Numbered from the stretch's first letter, positions 47,011 to 55,746 are shown. The stretch is 63,081 bases of DNA from Archaeoglobi archaeon JdFR-42 (GCA_002010305.1 MTND01000034.1:1-63081), one strand, 5' to 3'. The notes: a model not told the origin generated them from the letters alone. A program made the numbers and translations.

Positions 47011-47712
47011 ATGTATATTAGAAATTTTGAAAGTAAAGAAATCATGGGTAAGCCTCTATATAGGTCCATTAGAAGAATGTTAAACTTGATTCCAATTGTT
47101 ATTTTGATCGTTATTTCAATTGCGATCTGGAATGGACATATATTGTCTATAGAAACCAGCTTTTTCTCCACTGAAGCTAAGATGACATCAAGTTTCCAAG
47201 ATTATAGGGAATATACTAAAGATGGCGTGAATTATAAATTTATATACTGGATTCGGACTTCTGCAGAAGCACGTGATGGATTTTTGGCCGGAAATCCATT
47301 TCACTTGCGTATTGGTGGTTTTATAGATCTTGAAGGTAACATTCCTGAAAAAGAAATCATTAATATGACGATTATATTCAAGGATGTGCCAAGATCAGCG
47401 ACTGATGATACAGAAATTACACCGATAAGCTTGACAGCTCAAAGAGATAGAAATGATTCAAGCAGATACATATTTACTTGGGAAGGAGATTTGGTGTATT
47501 ATTCCAGTGGTCCTAAAAGAATAGGAATTATATTTAGGAATATTGAAGAAAAACCGGAAGGATTCAATACAAAAGAGTTTGTGTTTCTCGATATGGGTCC
47601 GCCATATGTGACAACGCAACTCAAACTTACGAAAGCTACAGTAATCCTGACAATATGGATTGCTTATCTAACTTTTCTTGCTGTTAGGAAGGAGTTTATG
47701 GGGAGAGAATAA
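47011..47712 (+). CDS. Provirus membrane protein with two flanking helices
   Basis: The 233-residue protein has an N-terminal helix (LIPIVILIVISIAIW, residues 27-45), a beta-rich domain of about 150 residues predicted outside the membrane, and a C-terminal helix (ATVILTIWIAYLTFLAV). The first Met at 47011 or the internal Met at 47044 could be the start. TTTTTAAAA lies about 20-30 nt upstream. It is divergent from the 46451-46957 gene, with which it may function as a pair. The family is unknown. Confidence 0.6.
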   Translation: MYIRNFESKEIMGKPLYRSIRRMLNLIPIVILIVISIAIWNGHILSIETSFFSTEAKMTSSFQDYREYTKDGVNYKFIYWIRTSAEARDGFLAGNPFHLRIGGFIDLEGNIPEKEIINMTIIFKDVPRSATDDTEITPISLTAQRDRNDSSRYIFTWEGDLVYYSSGPKRIGIIFRNIEEKPEGFNTKEFVFLDMGPPYVTTQLKLTKATVILTIWIAYLTFLAVRKEFMGRE

Positions 47713-47822
47713 TGACGACTTGGGCATGTGAGTGTTTTTAAAGATTTTTGATAAAAGAGTTATAATTAGAGTTCAGAATTGCAAAGAAAATGGTATATAT
47801 TTTAATTATGTAAAGATAAATC

Positions 47823-48149
47823 ATGTCAAATTATGATGAATTACATAAAGAATTTGCCGAACTCTCGAATGAAATAAAAGAAATCGAAAAGAAAATCGGA
47901 GAAATTACCAATCCACTAGGATGCAGAATTTATAAGATCAAGAATTATTGGTTAGTAATGAAGCCAGAAGGAAATCATCTCGTTGTTAGTAGAGTGGAAG
48001 AGGTTGTAACAGATCCAGAGAAGTTTTATGAATTATTTACAGAGTTTCAAAAGATTAAAGAGCGAATGAGAGACATCGTAGACGAATTTGAGAAGTTGGG
48101 ATGTTCAGGAGTAGGTGGTATGAAAACAACCCTTATAGGTCTTCATTAA
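47823..48149 (+). CDS. Small coiled-coil protein of the provirus
   Basis: The 108-residue charged protein has an N-terminal coiled coil (YDELHKEFAELSNEIKEIEKKI), a short beta part (YKIKNYWLVMKPEGNHLVVSRVEEVV) and a second helix. A TATATATTTTAA box lies about 25 nt upstream of the ATG. No family is recognised. Confidence 0.6.
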   Translation: MSNYDELHKEFAELSNEIKEIEKKIGEITNPLGCRIYKIKNYWLVMKPEGNHLVVSRVEEVVTDPEKFYELFTEFQKIKERMRDIVDEFEKLGCSGVGGMKTTLIGLH

Positions 48150-48160
48150 ATATTTTTATT

Positions 48161-48478
48161 TCACTCTCCTATCCACCCTAATGCTGTTAAAAACGCCATA
48201 ATTGCACCGATAACAAGCGCAATAATATCAATTATTGTTATCTCTTTAAATGTTTTTACTGTAAACTCGATTGGATCTACGAATTCTTGGAAACGAGATT
48301 CGTCAAATCCCGCTGACACAGTATGTCTTGATGCTAATATTTCTTTCCCTTCCTTATCCTTCCCTACAACTATAATTCCTTGAAATTTTTTCGCAATTTT
48401 TGTTAACTTGTGTATGTGATGCACAGTAACAAATACCAATATTAGATACAAAGAACCTAATATTGTCCAACTCTTCAT
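48161..48478 (-). CDS. Small provirus membrane protein
   Basis: The 105-residue protein has hydrophobic helices at both ends (WTILGSLYLILVFVTVHHI and IIDIIALVIGAIMAFLTALGWI) with a polar middle that includes KKFQGIIVVGKDKEGKEILASRHTV. The family is unknown. It is convergent with the coiled-coil gene. Confidence 0.55.
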   Translation of the reverse strand: MKSWTILGSLYLILVFVTVHHIHKLTKIAKKFQGIIVVGKDKEGKEILASRHTVSAGFDESRFQEFVDPIEFTVKTFKEITIIDIIALVIGAIMAFLTALGWIGE

Positions 48479-48538
48479 CTGGTTGAACTAAGATACATAC
48501 TGGATAAATATTTTAAGATTCAGTAACCCACTTCAGAA

Positions 48539-48556
48539 TTTCTATTTAAAGTCCAA
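48539..48556 (+). promoter_or_regulatory. Provirus GTCYA-type promoter, orphan copy
   Basis: TATTTAAAGTCCAA on the plus strand matches the other provirus promoters. Transcription would start near 48572 and run antisense into the 3' end of the NYN gene. The only downstream frame is a 15-codon ORF at 48576-48623. Confidence 0.5.
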
Positions 48557-48629
48557 TCCACATCAATTCGAACTAATGGCAATAAATCGAATTATACACT
48601 GTTCTCTGGGAAGCATTCATTAAATTATA

Positions 48630-49244
48630 TTATGGTTCGTAATCGTTGTAAAGCGGTGTTGGAAGTCTTGGAAATTTGTAATCAAAGCTTTCTATCAATC
48701 GTTTTGAGGTATTTTTTGGGGAATAAAATCCTACGACTCGTTTACCAGTAAAGTCTTTCACGACATTCACAGCGTCAAGGAAGTCGTCATCTCCTGCGAC
48801 CAATATTGCAACATCATAATGATCCAGAAAAGCTTTTACAACCATGTCTATTGATAGTAATACATCCACTCCCTTCTGTCTGGGTTCATTTTTGTTACCA
48901 CTCTTTATTAGCCTGCCAAATTTCAAATCAATTGAGCTGTTTTTGGGGAGATTATCTTTCAATTTTTCGAAATACTCTGCTTTTTCACTATATTCTGGTT
49001 CTTTTGGTAAGTATTTGGCATCATAATAGTAGTTTCTTATTACCTCTGGTTTAGAGTATGGAGCAAAACTACTTTCTCCCTTAATTTTTTCTATTAGGTG
49101 CGTCAGAGCATTAGCAAATTTTGCTGGATCTTCAATGAACTCTTCACCAAAATGATTTCTTAAGATCCCTCTAAGATACCCACCGTCAATAAATACCATT
49201 ACTCTCTTTAGATGAGGAGTTGGCGTGGAACTCATAAAACCCAT
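48630..49244 (-). CDS. NYN-domain (PIN-like) ribonuclease, DUF88/LabA type
   Basis: The 204-residue protein has the NYN core: an N-terminal VMVFIDGGYLRG with the first metal Asp, a middle GVDVLLSIDMVVKAFLDHYDVAILVAGDDDFLDAVNVVKDFTGKRVVGFY with clustered Asp residues, and RLIESFDYKF. NYN proteins are metal-dependent RNases. In a provirus such a gene could act in anti-host, defence or RNA-turnover roles (inference). The start is M1 at 49244 or M4 at 49235. Confidence 0.85.
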   Translation of the reverse strand: MGFMSSTPTPHLKRVMVFIDGGYLRGILRNHFGEEFIEDPAKFANALTHLIEKIKGESSFAPYSKPEVIRNYYYDAKYLPKEPEYSEKAEYFEKLKDNLPKNSSIDLKFGRLIKSGNKNEPRQKGVDVLLSIDMVVKAFLDHYDVAILVAGDDDFLDAVNVVKDFTGKRVVGFYSPKNTSKRLIESFDYKFPRLPTPLYNDYEP

Positions 49245-49465
49245 AGTTGGTTATTATGGTAAGGTTGTACAAAACTTTTTTGAGTATTTAGAATGTTAAA
49301 AATTAAGTGAATCTATTAAGATAAAAAGAAAGATGTTGATTCTTATTTATTTAGAATTCTTATTTTAACGTGTGCTGTACGATTTTAGAAGGAGGTACTC
49401 AATGATATCAATGATTTGACGGGTTACCACAGAGTTCGAAATTTGAGGCGAGATTTAGAGGTTTT
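49245..49465. other. Intergenic region inside the provirus
   Basis: The 221-nt AT-rich spacer separates the accessory zone from the late operon. A GGAGG-led six-codon frame at about 49391-49420 is too short to call. Nothing else is visible. Confidence 0.35.
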
Positions 49466-49897
49466 TCAATGAATGGATGGATCTATGCCGTTTTCCGGTT
49501 TCATAGCCTCTCGATCCATCATCTGCTGTTTTACATCTCTCATGATCTCATAATCTTCATCCACAAATCTTGCCAAGATATTGGCTATGTATAGAGCTTG
49601 TTCCGCACTGATCACAAAAACAACTCCATCATTCAATATTTTTTCAATGATTTTTGACATGCCATTGATGACCTTATTTGATGTATCCCCTTCTTTCAAA
49701 ATGGCAAACACCATATCCCTGACCATCTCCATAATCTTGTTTTTGTCGACTGTATCCACGATTGACAGCAAAAAGTTGCCAGCTTGAATTTTCTTATATT
49801 CCTCTGTGTTGATTATGATGGGTGATTGCTTTACGATGCCAAATTGTTTGGCCCCGTCTTCCGTCTGTACATAGTATATTATTTCCTCATACATCAT
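49466..49897 (-). CDS. Provirus protein of unknown function coupled to phosphoesterase
   Basis: The 143-residue acidic protein is mostly helical (DTVDKNKIMEMVRDMVFAIL; EQALYIANILARFVDEDYEIMRDVKQQMMDRE). I recognise no domain. Its ATG overlaps the stop of the upstream phosphoesterase by 4 nt, so the two are translated together and may form a complex. Confidence 0.6.
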   Translation of the reverse strand: MMYEEIIYYVQTEDGAKQFGIVKQSPIIINTEEYKKIQAGNFLLSIVDTVDKNKIMEMVRDMVFAILKEGDTSNKVINGMSKIIEKILNDGVVFVISAEQALYIANILARFVDEDYEIMRDVKQQMMDREAMKPENGIDPSIH

Positions 49898-50712
49898 CCC
49901 AACCTCGTTAACTCTAAAAGATATGTCCAGGTCATCGGTCTCTCTTCGTTTACTCCAAAAAACCAGAATTTTGGGATTTCTTTCATTCCAAGTTTTTTCT
50001 GAACAAAATCATCATCTGTCACAAATGTTCCGTTTAACAATACTCTAAAATCATTCCAAAACTGATCTCCTACTGTGTGAAAATGCCCAAGACACACATA
50101 ATTGAAGTAACTTTCATGAATTCCTCCTGATTTCCACCTCATAGCTCGTTGTACAATGCCATAATAGGGTATGGTCTGATACATCATGATGTCCTCGCCA
50201 TGAAACATTAAGTATCCATGTCCTTGGATTTCTGCATAGTTATACCATTTCTTACTAATATTCACATTGGTGTTTTTCCCGTTCAAACGATCCGCCAATC
50301 GCTTATAGAAAATCCTATCAAAATTGGTCTTTTCGCTGTTTCTCCTCCCAACACGGCCGTGATTTCCTTCAACCGTCCACATGTTAATCTCTTTAAACCT
50401 TGCGTTACGACCCCTGAAAGAGTGGATAAAATCTTCAAATTCATCCACAGCCAGATCCATAGCATCGTCTGCATCCACATCTTGTTTGTATGCTTGTGTT
50501 GGAAAGATGTTCTCCCCATCGATCACATCTCCGAGCATGAAAATGTTTAAGACTGGCAGTTTGTAAGATCGGTTTATAATCCGCTTAACTTTCAGCAAGT
50601 TTTGTCGAAGAAAATTCAATCGTTGGCGAAAAACGCTGATGTTGTATGTTGGTGTTACACGTCCAATGTGTGTGTCGCTAATAATCAGTACGCATTCTTC
50701 GGTTTCAACCAT
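49894..50712 (-). CDS. Calcineurin-like metallophosphoesterase
   Basis: The 272-residue protein has all metallophosphatase blocks: LIISDTHIGRV (DxH), MLGDVIDGENIF (GD), VEGNHGRVGR (GNH), LMFHGEDIM and CLGHFHTVG (GHxH). The fold resembles Mre11/SbcD nucleases and phage-encoded phosphoesterases. A nuclease acting on viral or host DNA is the simplest guess. The ATG is 23 nt downstream of a GTCYA promoter, so the mRNA is probably leaderless. Confidence 0.87.
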   Translation of the reverse strand: MVETEECVLIISDTHIGRVTPTYNISVFRQRLNFLRQNLLKVKRIINRSYKLPVLNIFMLGDVIDGENIFPTQAYKQDVDADDAMDLAVDEFEDFIHSFRGRNARFKEINMWTVEGNHGRVGRRNSEKTNFDRIFYKRLADRLNGKNTNVNISKKWYNYAEIQGHGYLMFHGEDIMMYQTIPYYGIVQRAMRWKSGGIHESYFNYVCLGHFHTVGDQFWNDFRVLLNGTFVTDDDFVQKKLGMKEIPKFWFFGVNEERPMTWTYLLELTRLG

Positions 50713-50732
50713 TAGTATGTTATAATACTATA

Positions 50733-50747
50733 GACTTTAAAAATAAA
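50733..50747 (-). promoter_or_regulatory. Provirus GTCYA-type promoter (phosphoesterase)
   Basis: On the minus strand TTTATTTTTAAAGTCTA. The distance from the GTC to ATG 50712 is 23 nt inclusive. Confidence 0.6.
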
Positions 50748-50797
50748 GAAGTTTAGGACTTGTGAATATTTTGTTTATGATTCATGAACTATTGATG

Positions 50798-51271
50798 TTA
50801 AGGTGGTCTTGCAGCGGTCAGATAATATTTCAAATTGATTTCAACTGCACTTGATTTTGAATAGGTCGGACTGACTTGAACTTGACAGAACATATCTCCT
50901 CCAGCACTGGCATTGAATAAACCGTATTCTGAAATATCCCCCACATATTCGGTTGTTCCGATGTATCCCAAAAATTCCAGTGTGTAGTTTACATCATCCC
51001 GAGTGATGCTTTGAATTGCCTTCCGATATTGTTCAGTTCCCAAAGCTGTGTTTTCTGGAAGAGGTGCTGCAGTTCCAGTTCCGATGGCAAAGTATTTCAT
51101 ATCCGCATAGGTCCCATAAGTCCCCCTGATGGCCTCGAGGATTTGCAGCAAACCCGAGTCAACAACCATGTTTTTATTCTCTCTTACTTTCTTCCATTTG
51201 TCGGTTTTTTCATCTTTTTCATATATCTGCAAAACGCCCTTGAACTGTATTCTCTCTTCTTGTTGCCCCAT
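50798..51271 (-). CDS. Tail-associated structural protein
   Basis: The 157-residue protein has a beta-rich sequence with FAIGTGTAAPLPENTALGTEQYRKAI and EYGLFNASAGGDMFCQVQVSPTYSKSS, a pattern common in phage tail-fibre or baseplate-associated proteins. Its position after the tail-hub genes agrees. The ATG lies 22 nt downstream of a GTCYA promoter. Confidence 0.65.
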   Translation of the reverse strand: MGQQEERIQFKGVLQIYEKDEKTDKWKKVRENKNMVVDSGLLQILEAIRGTYGTYADMKYFAIGTGTAAPLPENTALGTEQYRKAIQSITRDDVNYTLEFLGYIGTTEYVGDISEYGLFNASAGGDMFCQVQVSPTYSKSSAVEINLKYYLTAARPP

Positions 51272-51287
51272 ATCTATGTATGCAAAC

Positions 51288-51305
51288 TTGGACTTAAAAA
51301 AATAG
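51288..51305 (-). promoter_or_regulatory. Provirus GTCYA-type promoter (tail-associated protein)
   Basis: On the minus strand TATTTTTTTAAGTCCAA. The distance from the GTC to ATG 51271 is 22 nt inclusive; no ribosome site is present, so the transcript should be leaderless. Confidence 0.65.
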
Positions 51306-51327
51306 GATGTAAGTTCATTATCTCACC

Positions 51328-51789
51328 TTAAATTTCTACAATTGTAAGCGAATCTGAAAACTGCACGGTCTCTGTGTCGGTAATGATCCTCGTTTTAATT
51401 ATCTGCAATGATCTCTCTAACGTCTCCAACCGTGATTTTAATCTCCCCATCAGAAGCACGAGGTTTTTACGATAGTTCTCGAATGTCACTTCCTGCTCAA
51501 TTCTGTATGGGTAAATGGTCTCAGTCATTTCTGCTACTGTGATGGTATCGTTGTATCCTTCTTTGTCGATCTTCAGTGTGATAATATCCCCCACATTGAT
51601 ATCTTCATCACTCATCATCGTTTTGATCGATATACGTGGATCCTTGTGTTCATCGATGATCGCTTGCCCCACTTGTTGGGCTTGGGTCTCTGATGTTATC
51701 CCATCGTCCTGGATCACAAATTCCCATTTTCCATGTGTACCTATGGATGTGAGATCTTCCACGATTTCGCTAATGGCTTGTTCTGTCAT
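51328..51789 (-). CDS. Tail hub protein, C-terminal half encoded separately
   Basis: The 153-residue protein looks like the C-terminal region of long tail hub proteins: GKWEFVIQDDGITSETQAQQVGQAIIDEHKDPRISIKT, NVGDIITLKI, YNDTITVAEM, and a final helix LLMGRLKSRLETLERSLQI. In related viruses this follows the N-terminal hub domain in one chain. Here it starts at its own ATG with GGGGG upstream, 10 nt after the stop of the kelch-bearing N-half. The two chains probably assemble together. Confidence 0.7.
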   Translation of the reverse strand: MTEQAISEIVEDLTSIGTHGKWEFVIQDDGITSETQAQQVGQAIIDEHKDPRISIKTMMSDEDINVGDIITLKIDKEGYNDTITVAEMTETIYPYRIEQEVTFENYRKNLVLLMGRLKSRLETLERSLQIIKTRIITDTETVQFSDSLTIVEI

Positions 51790-51799
51790 CTATTGCCCC

Positions 51800-53392
51800 C
51801 TATATCACCCTGAATTTAATGAATTTAGTGGAAATTACCACTCCACTATCTGGTTCTGGTTTGTATCCAAGGCCGACATATCCTTCGTTATTTATTTGAA
51901 ACGAGATTTTAAGTCTTCCAGCCATACCCGGACAAATCCCAATAAACTCATAAGTGTTTGATGTTGGATTATACGCCACCACAACCCAAGGAGAATATTC
52001 ATCGTGAAAGTCTCCTGAAGCAATATCTCTGTAAATTATGATTCCAAGGTTGTTTATACCGTATGCCGCAATAACCCTTCCAATTATTTCGTTAATCCCC
52101 GCCCATGTATTTGTTGAAGGATCGTATTCGTATAAGGTATAATCTGGATAATAACAACAATAACCCTTCCCACCACTTGAAAAAGCCCTCAAACCATCAT
52201 TATAATATGTTCGACCATAAACACATGGGGTATCTGCAATTTGCGTCCACGTATTTGTTGAAGGATCGTATTTCCACGCATCTGCTGCATCTCCTGAGAA
52301 AACATATCCGATCCCGTCGATTACAAACGCAACCATCCCACTGGTACTTCTATAATCTGGATCTCCTGTATTTACCGGCAAATTTGCTATTTGCGTCCAC
52401 GTATTTGTTGAAGGATCGTATTTATAGAATTTATTTGTATAATCACTTACATCTCTGTCATATCCTCCACCAACATATCCATACGTTCCATCAGAGAAAG
52501 ATACCATCTCATCAGCGTTTAATGGATATGCGATTTTCTGTGTCCAAGTATCTGTTTCAGAATCATATTCCCAAACATCTTTTGCAGTATTGCCTACAAC
52601 CAAATAGGTCTTCAATCCAATTGAAAAAGCGGTGCCGCCAGCATCGGTCGTCCAAACACCAGTATAATCTGATATATTGTTCCATACCACGTTGTTAACT
52701 CCAGATCCTCCAATAACCCCCCCACCTTCTGATACGTCTTTTTTTCCACCAAAAACATAAACTCTGTTTATCATATCTGCTTCTTCTTCGAGATCATAAT
52801 CTTCAATCAATTCAACGGTTGTAGTGGTGGTATTCTTCAAATTGGTTTTTGTATCGAAATACAAATCGTTGTTATCATCGACAAACCATATCCTTCCGCT
52901 CAATTCAGCTAATCGATTTAAACAGTCTTTCAAATCTTTCATGTAGAAATCGATAGATTCGAGGGTTATTCCGGTTAATCCAGCATAAACCGTGTTTATA
53001 ACATCACTTGCATAGTTATTGATCAGATCTGATACGATATATTCCACTGTTTGATTTGCATATTGTTCTGAAACGATACGATGAGTAAAGATAGTAGAAA
53101 CATCCGCACAATCAAGAGTCAAAATGGTTCTATTTCCTTCATATTCGTTCTTTTTATTCCTGATCACACCCTTGAATTTTCTCTGGATCCCATTCACCGT
53201 TATAGTGAGATCGATCGTATTGCCCACTGAAATCTGGTTGCTGACCGTGTTGTTGTTATCTCTAATTTTTATTATCGCAGTATCTGCATCTTCTCCAAAT
53301 TTTTTAGTTATCTCTACTGGAAAAATCAGAAGATCATTACTGGTTGAATCTGCTATCGTTGTCACTCCCACGAGAAGGGTGTACGTGGCCAT
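51800..53392 (-). CDS. Tail hub N-terminal half fused to a kelch-like beta-propeller
   Basis: Residues 1-225 match tail hub proteins (ITKKFGEDADTAIIKIRD; FKGVIRNKKNEYEGNRTILTLDCADVS; LNRLAELSGRIWFVDDNNDLYFDTK; INRVYVFGGKK). From about residue 235 to 525 there are five or six kelch-type blades with repeated YDPSTNTWTQI cores and GxGYVF/GGGYD strands. The propeller sits exactly where the hub would continue, and the chain then stops. It probably displays a receptor- or glycan-binding surface at the tail tip (inference). The gene starts one base inside the tape measure stop. Confidence 0.85.
   Translation of the reverse strand: MATYTLLVGVTTIADSTSNDLLIFPVEITKKFGEDADTAIIKIRDNNNTVSNQISVGNTIDLTITVNGIQRKFKGVIRNKKNEYEGNRTILTLDCADVSTIFTHRIVSEQYANQTVEYIVSDLINNYASDVINTVYAGLTGITLESIDFYMKDLKDCLNRLAELSGRIWFVDDNNDLYFDTKTNLKNTTTTTVELIEDYDLEEEADMINRVYVFGGKKDVSEGGGVIGGSGVNNVVWNNISDYTGVWTTDAGGTAFSIGLKTYLVVGNTAKDVWEYDSETDTWTQKIAYPLNADEMVSFSDGTYGYVGGGYDRDVSDYTNKFYKYDPSTNTWTQIANLPVNTGDPDYRSTSGMVAFVIDGIGYVFSGDAADAWKYDPSTNTWTQIADTPCVYGRTYYNDGLRAFSSGGKGYCCYYPDYTLYEYDPSTNTWAGINEIIGRVIAAYGINNLGIIIYRDIASGDFHDEYSPWVVVAYNPTSNTYEFIGICPGMAGRLKISFQINNEGYVGLGYKPEPDSGVVISTKFIKFRVI
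52239..52273 (-). repeat. Kelch DNA repeat, copy A
   Basis: A 35-bp segment encoding the YDPSTNTWTQI blade core is identical in sequence to 52390-52424. A third, shorter copy (22 bp identical) lies at 52107-52128. Codon-level identity implies recent duplication or gene conversion. Confidence 0.8.
52390..52424 (-). repeat. Kelch DNA repeat, copy B
   Basis: This copy is identical over 35 bp to 52239-52273, 151 bp away. The spacing equals about one propeller blade, so recombination between copies would add or remove a blade nearly in frame. Confidence 0.8.
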
Positions 53393-55671
53393 TAGAATCC
53401 TCCATATTGTGTTTTATACTGTCTTACTATTACATCTTCGACCGTATTTGCTGCCTTCTTTGCCAATTTGTTCTCATCCAAGGCCCATGAATCTGTAACG
53501 TTTATGTTTACCGTGACATTGCTGTTTATTTCATTCCCTCGCAATCCTTGTATTTTAGCTTGAATTGTGGAACCCAAATCAAGCTGTGGAATTTTATAAG
53601 CCGCCAGCGACTCTATTCCTATGAGACCCCTCACTTTCTTTGGTAATTTTTCCCAGATCCAATTTATTGCATCTATTACATGATTGATAAATGCAATCAC
53701 TGTGTCGTTGTATATCGCACTCAAGGAATCTCCAATTATTTTGCCAAGTTTTGCAAGAATATCTATAAATGCATTTTCAAGTATTGGAGCAGATCTTTTA
53801 AGGAGAATTAGGGTGGTTTTAACCCATAATTTCATTCCTATAACTGTAGCGACTCCAAGAATTTTAAATAAATTAAAAAACAATTTTGTCATAGTATCAG
53901 AGAACCCACTTCTTTCCACTTCTTTGGTACCCACTTCTAATGATTTAGAAAACGAACTCGTTAGATCTGTTGTTCCAGTCGTCACTTCAGTTATTATATC
54001 TGCCCAATTTTCTGCCATTTTGTCTAAAGCTTCAGTATCCGTAAATATCTTCCATGTTTCTTCGAACATGGTTTCAAGGCGGGTATTGAGTTTATCCATG
54101 CCACCTCTTAATGAATTATCTATCCATTCGTCTAATTTAAACGATATTGAAAACATATTCTGGATTGCTGCTGAAATTTTACTCCAATCAATTTCTTTTA
54201 AAAAATCCGTTATTTTTTGGACGAACGCCCTCTTTTCTTCGGAAGTGCTCTCCAATCCTAATCTAATTTTAATGTCTCCAATTATATTTTCTATTCCGCT
54301 TATTACGTCTTCCCAGCGTATCTCTGTTATTTTATCAGCAATCTCATTCACAAAACTAACAATTGTGTGTCTTGCACCCTCCAACGCCTCTCCTATTCTC
54401 TCCTTAATTTTGCCCCAATCATGACTCATAAAAAGTCCGATAAGCTCTTTTGTTTTCCTAAACATCGTGGATAATTTTGGGATTAACTTATCTTCCATAA
54501 ACGTGTATAGAAACTTAAATGCTTTGTTTTTTCGAATTATATCGAATAACCTACTGATCCACCCGACAAAATCCTCAATGGCGGGAATGATTTTATCCCG
54601 TATTACATCAAACAATTTGACAAGATGGGGGGATATCTTTTCGAATATTTTAAGTTGTAATGCTTCAAACCTTGATTTGAGCATTTTTAAAGACCCAGCC
54701 GTAGTGTCAGTTTGTTCTTTTGCCATTTTGCTTGCTTTGGTCGTTCCAGTTATATCTTTAGTCATTTCTCTGATAGCCTTGGACCCGGCCGGAATTAGTT
54801 TAAGCCAAACTCTGGCTCCTTCTTGACCGAATACTTTCGTGACATCGGCAGCAGACATGTTTGCTTTATTCAACACATCCACAATTTCTGCCATCGATTT
54901 TGTGGAAGGATTCACTTCTTCAAGAGTTATCCCGTATTTTTCCAATGTTTCCACCGCATCATCAGAGGGATTGAGCAATCTACTCATAGATGATGCAAGC
55001 AACCTTCCCGCAGATTCAGCTCTAACGCCAGCACTAACTAAAATTCCCATTGTTGCTGTGACCTCTTCCAAGGACATGCCCAATGAAGATGCCAAACCGC
55101 TTATGTATGGCATGGCCACTCCAATTCTTTCCATTGTGAGCTGACTGTTGGATATCGCAGCAGCAAAAACATTTGCAACTCGTGAAGATTCTGACGCTTC
55201 CATCCCGAATGCATTCAGGGTTGATACCACGATTTCAGACGTTGAAGCGAGATCTGATTGTGTGGCAGCAGCAAGGTCAAGGATTCCACTCAAACTGCTC
55301 ATGATGCTTTCAGTTTTATATCCAGCAGATGCGAGAAAGTACATAGCTTCTGCCGATTCACTGGCAGAAAAAACAGTTGTTTCCCCCATCTTTTTTGCGA
55401 AATTGGTTAATTTATCAAACTCTTGAGTACTTGCTCCCGCCACCGTTTGTACATTCTTCATGGCTTGCTCGAAATCCATTCCTGTCTTGGCAACTTTGGC
55501 GATTGCAAAACCAACACCCGCAATTCCCACAGTCATAGGTAGCCATGCAGAAGTGATAGATCTGGTTACCCCAGATATTTTCTTTCCCATCTTCGAGAGT
55601 CTGGTTTCAATGTTTTTGATTGGTTTGGTTGCTTTATCGATTCCTTGAATTACTATTTTGATATTTTCCAT
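53392..55671 (-). CDS. Tail tape measure protein (TP901 family)
   Basis: The 759-residue protein has the TP901 N-terminal core: MDFEQAMKNVQTVAGAS, FAKKMGETTVFSASESAEAMYFLASAGYKTESIMSSL, MEASESSRVANVFAAAISNSQLTMERI, and EVTATMGILVSAGVRAESAG. Later parts are helical with hydrophobic stretches (LFNLFKILGVATVIGMKLWV). It sets tail length and is ejected with the DNA. Roughly 1.5 angstrom per residue predicts a tail near 110 nm. Confidence 0.93.
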   Translation of the reverse strand: MENIKIVIQGIDKATKPIKNIETRLSKMGKKISGVTRSITSAWLPMTVGIAGVGFAIAKVAKTGMDFEQAMKNVQTVAGASTQEFDKLTNFAKKMGETTVFSASESAEAMYFLASAGYKTESIMSSLSGILDLAAATQSDLASTSEIVVSTLNAFGMEASESSRVANVFAAAISNSQLTMERIGVAMPYISGLASSLGMSLEEVTATMGILVSAGVRAESAGRLLASSMSRLLNPSDDAVETLEKYGITLEEVNPSTKSMAEIVDVLNKANMSAADVTKVFGQEGARVWLKLIPAGSKAIREMTKDITGTTKASKMAKEQTDTTAGSLKMLKSRFEALQLKIFEKISPHLVKLFDVIRDKIIPAIEDFVGWISRLFDIIRKNKAFKFLYTFMEDKLIPKLSTMFRKTKELIGLFMSHDWGKIKERIGEALEGARHTIVSFVNEIADKITEIRWEDVISGIENIIGDIKIRLGLESTSEEKRAFVQKITDFLKEIDWSKISAAIQNMFSISFKLDEWIDNSLRGGMDKLNTRLETMFEETWKIFTDTEALDKMAENWADIITEVTTGTTDLTSSFSKSLEVGTKEVERSGFSDTMTKLFFNLFKILGVATVIGMKLWVKTTLILLKRSAPILENAFIDILAKLGKIIGDSLSAIYNDTVIAFINHVIDAINWIWEKLPKKVRGLIGIESLAAYKIPQLDLGSTIQAKIQGLRGNEINSNVTVNINVTDSWALDENKLAKKAANTVEDVIVRQYKTQYGGF

Positions 55672-55720
55672 TTAACGCTCTCCAATAGTTGCCACATTTG
55701 GCTATATAACAATTAAAAAA

Positions 55721-55737
55721 CAGACTTTAAAAAATAG
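55721..55737 (-). promoter_or_regulatory. Provirus GTCYA-like promoter (tape measure)
   Basis: On the minus strand TATTTTTTAAAGTCTG, with G rather than A at the last position. Predicted initiation near 55702 leaves a leader of about 30 nt that contains GGAGAGCG before ATG 55671. Confidence 0.5.
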
Positions 55738-55746
55738 AGCTTGATA

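Noticed and set aside
49380-49425. Mini-ORF behind GGAGG in the viral spacer
   Set aside because: It stops after six codons.
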